A stretch of 22,640 bases of DNA from Methanobacteriota archaeon (GTDB lineage Archaea; Thermoplasmatota; Poseidoniia; Poseidoniales; Poseidoniaceae). The position numbers and the translations under genes were made by a program. This document shows, one piece after another, positions 16,687 to 22,640 of the stretch. Below the pieces are notes generated by a model. The model made no database searches, had not been told where the DNA came from, and saw only the letters and a program-made list of their open reading frames with translations. Every line of letters starts with the position of its first letter. Position 1 is the first letter of the stretch. Where the stretch lies: the NCBI GenBank assembly GCA_002707335.2, contig PAMN02000057.1, forward strand, positions 16,198 through 38,837, written 5' to 3'.

Positions 16687-16695
16687 CATTAATTT
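16687..16695 (+). promoter_or_regulatory. TATA-like box of the 16719 gene
   Basis: CATTAATTT is centred about 28 bases before the ATG at 16719, in the short gap shared with the divergent glycosyltransferase. No Shine-Dalgarno motif precedes the ATG, so a leaderless mRNA is likely. Confidence 0.45.
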
Positions 16696-16718
16696 CATAG
16701 TTACTTTTCAGTGACACT

Positions 16719-17225
16719 ATGGAGAGACTCAAATTGTCAGGCATCGGTGAAGGTCTGAAGGTTATTGTTTCATCAGATCTAATTGGTGCAGACATTCCAG
16801 AGACGGTTTTAGAGTCATTACAGAATATATTTCCAGATTTTAATTGCGGCCTTCCCGAACCTCCGAGTTTCCCTTCAGAACTAAATGATTCAATCGCTGA
16901 TGAAAATATTTCCTTAGAGAATTTCATAACTTTGCTACATAAACAAGCAATTCTAGATACTGCATTAGACTATATGTCATTAAATCTCAATGAAAATGGC
17001 ACTAACTTTACAATTTTAAGACAGGCAGCATTATCCGGTAAAGTGTCATTCCCACTACCTAACGAAATTCCCCTGGGTGGTTTAATTCTCATCGAAATAA
17101 TAGGGGCTGGTGTCAAAGATTGGCTAGAGGCTGCAACCTGGCATGAAGGAAGAGATAACATCCCAAGAAGGGTAGGTGATGACCTCTCTATGAGTCCTGA
17201 TGCAGATGCGGTAACATGGCACTAA
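16719..17225 (+). CDS. Uncharacterised cytoplasmic protein, possibly Cgi121-like
   Basis: 168 residues, acidic, with no signal peptide or clear membrane helix. The first 70 residues are low in predicted regularity and Pro/Asp-rich; residues about 70-135 hold a helix-strand core (FITLLHKQAILDTALDYM, then TILRQAALSGKVSFPLP and GGLILIEIIGAG). I do not recognise the family. By eye the core has the order and spacing of archaeal Cgi121, a KEOPS complex subunit for tRNA t6A synthesis (family pattern: Hxx-A-xxA, then EILLY-A-SG-RQI-xA), but the family's key RQ(I) segment is GKV here, so this is a weak guess. The last 38 bases overlap the end of the convergent peptidase-Nudix gene. The C-terminus ends TWH just past a conserved-looking HEGRDNIPRRVGDD. 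Confidence 0.7.
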   Translation: MERLKLSGIGEGLKVIVSSDLIGADIPETVLESLQNIFPDFNCGLPEPPSFPSELNDSIADENISLENFITLLHKQAILDTALDYMSLNLNENGTNFTILRQAALSGKVSFPLPNEIPLGGLILIEIIGAGVKDWLEAATWHEGRDNIPRRVGDDLSMSPDADAVTWH

Positions 17226-18135
17226 TCGCAGAAGCAATTTCCTTGTCAGGACCTAGCCAATCTACTTCATTGGGATTGTCACACCATTGGAATCTATCGT
17301 GCACTCTCATCTTCATAACTCCTGATGTTATTCTGCATATTCTGACGTGCAATCTAACAACAACATCATCATGGTCGAATATCCACGTACCGACTTCTTC
17401 GTGCACTGTTACTTCTAAATCAAGTTCTTCACTTATCTCTCGTACTAAACAATCAACGGCATTTTCCCCAGGCTCAAACTTACCACCAGGGAATTCCCAC
17501 CAACCTGCATGTTTCTCCGAAGGTGCTCTCCTTGCTGCGAGAAATTTCCCATCAGAAATGATAGCTCCCGCTCCTACATCAATACAAGGAGGCCTCAACA
17601 TTCTGTCTAAACACTGCATTACAAGTCCGTAAGCATCATTTTGTTTGGGAGGCAAATGCAAAAAGCAAACGGGAATTTTTTTGCTGTTTGATTCTAATGT
17701 CCGATATAAAGTCTCATTACAGATATATTCGCCTGCATCGTTGCTAATTTCTGGTTGGTCAATCATATTTTTTACATCCCAATCTTCAATATTTATAGTG
17801 GAAAATAAGTCTCCCTGGCCTGAAATTGGTGTATTTTTGATTAATCTTCCGGAATTATCTGGAATTGAAAAATTGAGAATGTCTTTGGCTTTTAATTCTA
17901 TACGGGGCAACAACGCATTTTCTGCCAGACCAATATGAAGAATCGCTTTGAAATCATGTTCTTTGTAAATATCTGAGACGTATCTCGAACCTGTTTCATC
18001 GACAGATAAAATATTCACAATTATTTCATGACCTCTCACTTTTTGACCACTAAGTGAATTAGCAACTTGCTCAGATATGTTCTCATTATGGTTACCAAAT
18101 TTCTGGAAACCTGTAACTAATACCTGAGAGTTCAC
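17188..18135 (-). CDS. Pyroglutamyl peptidase (C15) fused to Nudix hydrolase
   Basis: 315 residues in two domains. Residues 1-180 are a C15 pyrrolidone-carboxylate peptidase, which removes N-terminal pyroglutamate: VLVTGFQKFG opens it, Glu80 sits in the slot of the catalytic Glu before IPDN (91-94), Cys139 lies in DAGEYICNETLY and His160 in CFLHLP, so the Glu/Cys/His triad is complete. Residues about 185-315 are a Nudix (MutT-like) domain; GAGAIISDGKFLAARR is followed by WWEFPGGK and the Nudix box GX5EX7REIXEEL at 218-238, all acidic residues present, so a nucleotide pyrophosphohydrolase such as an 8-oxo-dGTP or CTP-type enzyme is expected. A GTG at 18135 is chosen: it begins right before the peptidase fold. 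The frame stays open to 18396, but that part overlaps the divergent gene and is not peptidase-like. I know of no standard fusion of these two families. Confidence 0.9.
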   Translation of the reverse strand: MNSQVLVTGFQKFGNHNENISEQVANSLSGQKVRGHEIIVNILSVDETGSRYVSDIYKEHDFKAILHIGLAENALLPRIELKAKDILNFSIPDNSGRLIKNTPISGQGDLFSTINIEDWDVKNMIDQPEISNDAGEYICNETLYRTLESNSKKIPVCFLHLPPKQNDAYGLVMQCLDRMLRPPCIDVGAGAIISDGKFLAARRAPSEKHAGWWEFPGGKFEPGENAVDCLVREISEELDLEVTVHEEVGTWIFDHDDVVVRLHVRICRITSGVMKMRVHDRFQWCDNPNEVDWLGPDKEIASAISAMLPHLHQDS

Positions 18136-18163
18136 ATTGTGCTGGAAAAATTGCCTCCAAATG

Positions 18164-18171
18164 ATTATTTT
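18164..18171 (-). promoter_or_regulatory. Possible TATA-like box of the peptidase-Nudix gene
   Basis: AAAATAAT on the minus strand lies about 32 bases before the GTG at 18135. This would give a transcript with a leader of only a few bases and fits the GTG start. A GGAGG further on (18154-18158) is 18 bases from the GTG, too far for a normal Shine-Dalgarno motif. Confidence 0.35.
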
Positions 18172-18183
18172 GTCGTCAGATTG

Positions 18184-18190
18184 ACAAATA
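18184..18190 (+). promoter_or_regulatory. Possible TATA-like box of the 18212 gene
   Basis: ACAAATA is centred 25 bases before the ATG at 18212. The spacing is right for a leaderless start but the sequence is a weak TATA match. Confidence 0.3.
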
Positions 18191-18211
18191 GTGACATACT
18201 CGGTGTAGTTA

Positions 18212-18547
18212 ATGGATGTTGATGAAGAGGAAATCGAGATAGTTGTTTCCTCTGAGAAACACGTCGATTCCGTTGCTTTGGGTAAGACTCTTTGGACTGA
18301 AATTACGGGAGGAGTTGGAATTTGGGGAGCTTTTCGCCCCATTATTGCAGTTTTACTATCCTTAGTTCCGTTCCTTTTCCTAGGGCAACATTTCAATAGA
18401 AATCATCAGAGAGGTATTGATTTCTCCTTTTTACAAATACCCCTAGCATTTACATTAATTCTGTGGATAGCACTGTATTTTTGGTCGATTTTCGACGCAT
18501 GGCGAGAAGCCAGCATACAAGTATCGGAAAGTCAAGTCCAGAGTTGA
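18212..18547 (+). CDS. Small two-helix membrane protein
   Basis: 111 residues. An acidic N-terminus (MDVDEEEIEIVV) is followed by a short soluble stretch and two hydrophobic helices at about 40-58 (WGAFRPIIAVLLSLVPFLFL) and 72-92 (LQIPLAFTLILWIALYFWSIF), then a short polar tail. There is no signal peptide, so both termini are probably cytoplasmic. No family is recognised. Its start lies 76 bases from the divergent peptidase-Nudix gene, and the last 16 bases overlap the end of the convergent metalloprotease gene. Confidence 0.7.
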   Translation: MDVDEEEIEIVVSSEKHVDSVALGKTLWTEITGGVGIWGAFRPIIAVLLSLVPFLFLGQHFNRNHQRGIDFSFLQIPLAFTLILWIALYFWSIFDAWREASIQVSESQVQS

Positions 18548-19290
18548 TTTTTAGTTTTTAATTCTCCACTAGCCATTCCTTCCAAATCCGATTTATCGGC
18601 GTTGTCAAATTCATCTGGTAGTTCACCAGAGATGAAATTACCTACATCGTTAGAATTGATTGCCCAGTACATCACTGAATCTTCATTGTTTGAGTGGCCT
18701 TTGTGATTTTCATCTTCATGATCGATAGGAGAGGTGTAAACCAGATTGACTAAGCCCAGTAAATGGCCAGCCTCATGAACTGTTACTGAGCGTTCAACAT
18801 CTTCAGCAGAAGGTCTTCCCAGGAATCCTTCAGCCTCTTCAACTGAGTCTTTGAATATTGCAATAGTAGATGCGTCTACTGCAACACCTAATACTGAATC
18901 ATCAGAGTAAGTTCCTTTTGGAAATAAGAAATACCAATGCAATGTGCTTGAACCCATAGCATTCCCACCATGTTTCCATCTAGCATCTCTTACATCGTCA
19001 TCTGTCCAAGATGTATCAATAGTGAAATCAACCATTTCCGCTTTTATTTTTATTCCATTAGGTTTGTCACATACCTCATTTATTCGAGTTTTTACCAAAT
19101 CCATTCCTCTCGGATCATAGTTTTCCTCATACAAGAAATGTAATTCCATCTTTGTAAACTTTGAATCCTGTAAACATGCTAATGCTAATCCTCCAGGAAT
19201 CCCTCTTTTCTCAGGGGAAATATCATCTTCGCCTATACATCCGCTTAATGCCGATGTCAAAAATATGAAAATAACAAACACCAATCTCAA
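18532..19290 (-). CDS. Lipoprotein zinc metalloprotease (metzincin-like)
   Basis: 252 residues. The N-terminus is a lipoprotein signal: a hydrophobic stretch ending LSGC, with Cys18 as the lipid anchor, then GEDD. The active site is HEAGHLLGL at 172-180, with His172, Glu173 and His176. In metzincins the third zinc ligand sits at the eleventh position of HExxHxxGxxH/D; here it is Asn182. A His-rich segment, DHEDENHKGH (190-199), follows, and then VMYWA, a good Met-turn (Met207). So a zinc protease with a displaced third ligand is likely, anchored outside the cell. The start is TTG at 19290, supported by an AGGTGA motif that overlaps the previous gene's stop, which suggests translational coupling. 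It is the last gene of a three-gene operon behind a large surface protein. Substrate unknown; it could process the surface protein or scavenge peptides. Confidence 0.82.
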   Translation of the reverse strand: MRLVFVIFIFLTSALSGCIGEDDISPEKRGIPGGLALACLQDSKFTKMELHFLYEENYDPRGMDLVKTRINEVCDKPNGIKIKAEMVDFTIDTSWTDDDVRDARWKHGGNAMGSSTLHWYFLFPKGTYSDDSVLGVAVDASTIAIFKDSVEEAEGFLGRPSAEDVERSVTVHEAGHLLGLVNLVYTSPIDHEDENHKGHSNNEDSVMYWAINSNDVGNFISGELPDEFDNADKSDLEGMASGELKTKNQLWT

Positions 19291-19294
19291 ATTC

Positions 19295-19300
19295 TCACCT
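19295..19300 (-). promoter_or_regulatory. Shine-Dalgarno motif of the metalloprotease gene
   Basis: AGGTGA on the minus strand, 4 bases before the TTG at 19290; its first two bases are part of the stop codon of the upstream gene (19299-19301). The arrangement supports the TTG start and coupling of the two genes. Confidence 0.6.
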
Positions 19301-19721
19301 AAAAATCATCTGGTATGTCAGTAGGGCTGAACAATTGCCCTGGACCTGTTGCCTTTGCTAATTGCGTCCTTACTAATTGCTCCCATGCACGCATCACACC
19401 TAATGCATCACTTAGAAGCATTTGTTCTTCTTCCAGAGTAACCCGAATAAGTGTATCCAGAATGTCCATCCTATCTCTGTCAACCAAAGATAGTGCTCTA
19501 TCTAAATCAAAATTTAACTCGCTATCTTGTGATTCAACTTCTATTGGCCATTGCGTTGACAGGTTAGTTGGAATATCCGTACTATGTTCTTGCAATTGCA
19601 TATGAAGTCTATTAGTCCATCTAGAAATAATCATACTTGTTTCTAGAATTGGCATATTTAATTGATTAACAAGATTGACAAGTCTTTCTTGTAACGTAAC
19701 CATGGAATCAGTGCCACTCAT
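19299..19721 (-). CDS. Helical protein of unknown function in surface operon
   Basis: 140 residues, mostly alpha-helical by composition, without signal peptide, membrane helix or Cys. Two long helical stretches are likely: residues about 5-45 (TLQERLVNLVNQLNMPILE) and 75-125 (RALSLVDRDRMDILDTLIR), joined by an acidic loop, with a short Pro-rich acidic tail ending TDIPDDF. I do not recognise the family. The ATG at 19721 is 12 bases after the stop of the large surface protein, and the stop overlaps the Shine-Dalgarno motif of the metalloprotease gene, so the three genes are very likely co-transcribed. Being cytoplasmic, it may act on the cytoplasmic tail of the surface protein, but this is only context. 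Confidence 0.75.
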   Translation of the reverse strand: MSGTDSMVTLQERLVNLVNQLNMPILETSMIISRWTNRLHMQLQEHSTDIPTNLSTQWPIEVESQDSELNFDLDRALSLVDRDRMDILDTLIRVTLEEEQMLLSDALGVMRAWEQLVRTQLAKATGPGQLFSPTDIPDDF

Positions 19722-19733
19722 GTGGAATCAACT

Positions 19734-22640
19734 CTATTTTCTGGATTGCATTTCTAGGTACTGATTTCCATAAGCAGCCCATTGTTCCATTGTCCAACCC
19801 TCGGGGATACCAGTTGGTGGTAGTGGGGGACCAGATGGCACAGGCTGGGCAGGAGTAGTATCAATTGCCTGAGGAGCGTACGAATCTAACTGTTCAATTT
19901 CTGGTATCTCTTTTCCGCTCATGTTTTCAATTACCTCTCCAGTTTGATCAGCTTCATCGAATTCATCTCCTCTCCTTATCTTTCGAATTTGAACCATAGT
20001 CCATACGGCGTATGACATTGCGCACAATGCGATTAGATACATGATTACAGATAATTGGGAATCAGCTACTTGATTAGCAAGGGCAGCACCATCACGGTCT
20101 ACTTCTTCTTTAATCAGTAATGGTGCAATTGAAATCCTTTCTTTTTCAACTCCTGAATCAATCAATAACAATCTATATTCCACAGTCTCTCCAATTGAGA
20201 AGTCTGCAACTGTATCGAGTTTCAACTGTGTGGAAGAACCAGATGGAATATTAATTTCATTAGTATCAACAGTCTTCCAATTTTGACCATCAACTAATTG
20301 CTGAAGTATAAATGATACATTTCCAGTTGAACCCATATTCTTGGTTTCAATTGTTAGTGATACAGATTCACCAGGATTTGGAGTAGGATTAGACCAAGTC
20401 CAGAATGTCTCTGAAGACCTCAAACTAACATCAGGACCAGTCAGTGCCAGTCCCCAAGAAGCAAGTGGAGAGTACAAGTTATTGTTATCACTGTTGAAAG
20501 GATTACCTGAGGCATCAGAACCTGTAACCCAGACATCGATTGTATATGTAGGAAGCAATTGTGTTGCACCGTTATCGGTCAGATCCACCATTCCTGTCCA
20601 AATGAATTTCTCATCGAATTCAAGAGTGTCGGGTAATGAAGGAGAACCTCTGCTTATCTCAGCTTCTCCTGCTCGTACTAGGTAATGGAGTACTGCAGGT
20701 CGACTAGCGTCGAAACCTTGATCATCAATAGTTTCTAACATAATTTGCAAATCATTTGTTAATGATATTGAGATATCTTCACCAGGTTCAAGCCCTGACA
20801 TAGATATCGTGTTTATTGTTGGTCTATCACTATCCACTGCAAGTCTCAATCTTGGATTAAATTCAGATTCATCTGCTGCAATACCTGGCAGATCTGTAAG
20901 TGTTGCTTGTAAATCAAGATGACCACTTCTGACATTTGGTACAAGTAAATCTATCGAGAAATACCCTCCTCCCCGGCTGGTTGTGGTCCATTCATGGTCA
21001 TAGTCTGCGAGCGAAATTGTGAATGCACCTGATGGTGCAGGGGTTTCATCTTCAGAGAATAAAACCCGTCCAGTAAATCTTAATGCTTGTCCTGCTCCAA
21101 TATATGTCTCATCAAATTCTGGATTGTAGTGGTTGGTACCATCTCTCAATTCAACAGCCAATATGTGACCCGGTTGAGTATCAAATCTCAGATCATTATC
21201 AAGACTCCAATAATCATTACCAAGACCAGCCTTGTGTATGTTACAAGGTGCAGTTACATCTAATCCACATGATTTATCTTCAATCCAAACTTTAGGAATG
21301 AAAGTGTTCAAGCCATCAGTGTCCCAAACCTCAGGGAAATCCCAAGTCAATTGGAATCTGATTGAGATAATCATTCTGGATTCATTACTTGGGTCTAAAA
21401 GAATATCAGAGTACAAATTAGAAACTGCCAAACCAGAGCCCCCGCTTTCTAAATGAAGGTTTGGTTGACCATCGGCATCCTTAGAGATGTATCCGAAAAT
21501 TGAGGTTTCATCATCATCATAATCCTCGCCAAGAGCAAGTTGGAAGAAGTTAATGTCCCACCAACCGTTGATATCTGAAACCATGAATGTTGCAGTGTAT
21601 GGTATTCCTGGATGCAATGGTTCTTTGTCATCATGACCTAATATTGTTGAATTGTCAATATCCATGAATGGTTCAAATTCCTCTCTTATCTCATACCAAG
21701 AAAGCGAAGCATCCCAATCAGGAGCAACATCATCACCTGGTCTTTGTCCACATTGTTCAAAGCCTTGGATGTCACAAACTGGACCTCCACCCATCGCAAT
21801 TACATTCCCTTGACCATCTTGGCCTGTTACATAAAATGCAACTTTGTCTTTATGATAGAGCATAGAGTCATCAATTAAACTATTGAAAACATTCAATCCA
21901 CCAGGCCTTATTTCAGGTGTGTTCATAATTTTCGTTCTGTACTCGATTGGTTCTGGCAGACCATTAAAGTTTGAATCATCACATCTCTCGTGTTGTCCTG
22001 CTTCACAACCAATCCAATAGTGTAATTCAACTGTTTGCGGAGGGTCTACTGAATCTTGAATAATCACTTCCACTGCTTGCCCACCAGGAGATGGAGGACC
22101 TTTGTGCATTTCAGACTGCGTCACTGGAACTGCAGATATAACCAAAGGAGCATTTCCATCAAAAATTAGTTTTATTGTGTTGTAACCGGGATTTACATAT
22201 GATGAGCCATTTCTTAGATTTACGGCTTCTACATACAATATCATTCCACCAGGCTTAGATTCAATTGGTGATGTAAATGTCAGATTGTATTGACCAAATC
22301 CAGGATTCGATTCTGTGTGCAATACAACTGGTTCACCGATAGGATCTCCGTCATACGTCACATTTTGACCTAATACCCTCAATTCGAATTCACCAGCCAA
22401 CGGGTATAATGCTGAATTTTCGAAATTCATGCCACCTTGAATACTTAAATTGTATCCACCTCTTACCCAATCACCTGGATACAACTGTCTACCAGTCTCT
22501 TCCCAAACTCTCATTCCGTTGAGTTGGATATCATTCTCGACATTTAATTCAAGGGTATCCGTTGTCCACGAGTTGATTTGTTGTCCCAAATCATCACTCA
22601 CCGAAACTATTGCTTCCATTTTCCTCTCATCATCCCATGA
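19734..22640 (-). CDS. Giant membrane-anchored surface protein, 5' end outside window
   Basis: At least 968 residues. The frame is open through the right edge (codons for SWDDERK precede the first visible ATG at 22619), so the N-terminus and any signal peptide are missing, and that ATG is probably internal. Nearly all of the protein is extracellular, made of beta-sandwich repeats with many Asp and Asn residues. Segments such as SVSDDLGQQIN, PVTQSEMHKGPPSPGG, SVDPPQTVELHYWI and GNPFNSDNNNL suggest Ig- or cadherin-like modules with calcium-type acidic loops. A CARDB-like module (NPTPNPGESVSLTIETKNMGS) lies just before a single membrane helix (LSVIMYLIALCAMSYAVWTMV). The cytoplasmic tail of about 90 residues is acidic and Pro-rich and ends with PEGWTMEQWAAYGNQYLE, a short Trp/Tyr motif. 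Function unknown; adhesion or particle binding is plausible. Confidence 0.88.
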   Translation of the reverse strand, partial: SWDDERKMEAIVSVSDDLGQQINSWTTDTLELNVENDIQLNGMRVWEETGRQLYPGDWVRGGYNLSIQGGMNFENSALYPLAGEFELRVLGQNVTYDGDPIGEPVVLHTESNPGFGQYNLTFTSPIESKPGGMILYVEAVNLRNGSSYVNPGYNTIKLIFDGNAPLVISAVPVTQSEMHKGPPSPGGQAVEVIIQDSVDPPQTVELHYWIGCEAGQHERCDDSNFNGLPEPIEYRTKIMNTPEIRPGGLNVFNSLIDDSMLYHKDKVAFYVTGQDGQGNVIAMGGGPVCDIQGFEQCGQRPGDDVAPDWDASLSWYEIREEFEPFMDIDNSTILGHDDKEPLHPGIPYTATFMVSDINGWWDINFFQLALGEDYDDDETSIFGYISKDADGQPNLHLESGGSGLAVSNLYSDILLDPSNESRMIISIRFQLTWDFPEVWDTDGLNTFIPKVWIEDKSCGLDVTAPCNIHKAGLGNDYWSLDNDLRFDTQPGHILAVELRDGTNHYNPEFDETYIGAGQALRFTGRVLFSEDETPAPSGAFTISLADYDHEWTTTSRGGGYFSIDLLVPNVRSGHLDLQATLTDLPGIAADESEFNPRLRLAVDSDRPTINTISMSGLEPGEDISISLTNDLQIMLETIDDQGFDASRPAVLHYLVRAGEAEISRGSPSLPDTLEFDEKFIWTGMVDLTDNGATQLLPTYTIDVWVTGSDASGNPFNSDNNNLYSPLASWGLALTGPDVSLRSSETFWTWSNPTPNPGESVSLTIETKNMGSTGNVSFILQQLVDGQNWKTVDTNEINIPSGSSTQLKLDTVADFSIGETVEYRLLLIDSGVEKERISIAPLLIKEEVDRDGAALANQVADSQLSVIMYLIALCAMSYAVWTMVQIRKIRRGDEFDEADQTGEVIENMSGKEIPEIEQLDSYAPQAIDTTPAQPVPSGPPLPPTGIPEGWTMEQWAAYGNQYLEMQSRK

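Noticed and set aside
18136..18396. N-terminal extension of 87 codons of the peptidase-Nudix frame
   Set aside because: It lies antisense to the 18212 gene, is Ser/Thr/Lys-rich and unlike any C15 peptidase, and the GTG at 18135 begins exactly at the conserved fold.
1..22640. tRNA, rRNA, CRISPR, insertion sequences, prophage, long repeats
   Set aside because: No cloverleaf-like segment, repeat-spacer pattern, transposase or inverted-repeat ends were seen; gaps between genes are all about 100 bases or less.

Overview
The window looks like a piece of an AT-rich planktonic euryarchaeal genome, most likely Marine Group II (Candidatus Poseidoniales). The placement is inferred from gene content and not from a marker phylogeny. 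The archaeal evidence is an archaeal-type ribosomal protein uS15, an archaeosine synthase (ArcS), an archaeal-type glutamyl-tRNA synthetase, and several genes whose TATA-like box sits about 25-28 bases before the start codon, as expected for leaderless transcripts. Large secreted or membrane-anchored proteins with short cytoplasmic tails also fit this group. The DNA is almost fully coding: no gap exceeds about 100 bases. I see no tRNA, rRNA, CRISPR array, insertion sequence or prophage.

Layout. Positions 1-629 (-) hold a fasciclin-domain secreted protein cut by the window edge. Positions 730-5438 (+) are a likely operon: a large surface protein, ribonuclease HII and glutamyl-tRNA synthetase. 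It meets a tiny CBS-like protein tail to tail (5418-5684, -). Then come a small helical protein (5756-6106, +) and a membrane protein with a cytoplasmic zinc ribbon (6175-8202, +). Positions 8203-9608 (-) carry uS15 followed by a protein that looks like a degenerate DHH/RecJ (GAN/Cdc45-like) protein, followed upstream by arcS (9681-11417, -). A further surface protein (11482-13524, +) meets dnaJ (13525-14649, -), a zinc-ribbon membrane protein and a family 2 glycosyltransferase. Positions 16719-18547 hold an unidentified small protein, a two-domain pyroglutamyl-peptidase/Nudix protein and a small membrane protein. Positions 18532-22640 (-) are an operon of a giant surface protein (5' end outside the window), a helical protein and a lipoprotein metalloprotease.

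Functionally the window mixes information processing and repair (RNase HII, GluRS, uS15, ArcS, the DHH-like protein, DnaJ, the peptidase-Nudix protein) with cell-surface genes (five large secreted or anchored proteins, a glycosyltransferase, a metalloprotease). The most unusual object is the 315-residue fusion of a C15 pyroglutamyl peptidase with a Nudix hydrolase, with both active sites apparently intact. Next are the catalytically dead-looking DHH protein beside uS15 and the metalloprotease with Asn at the usual third zinc-ligand position. Genes inside operons tend to have Shine-Dalgarno motifs, even before TTG starts, while genes at the head of transcripts look leaderless.
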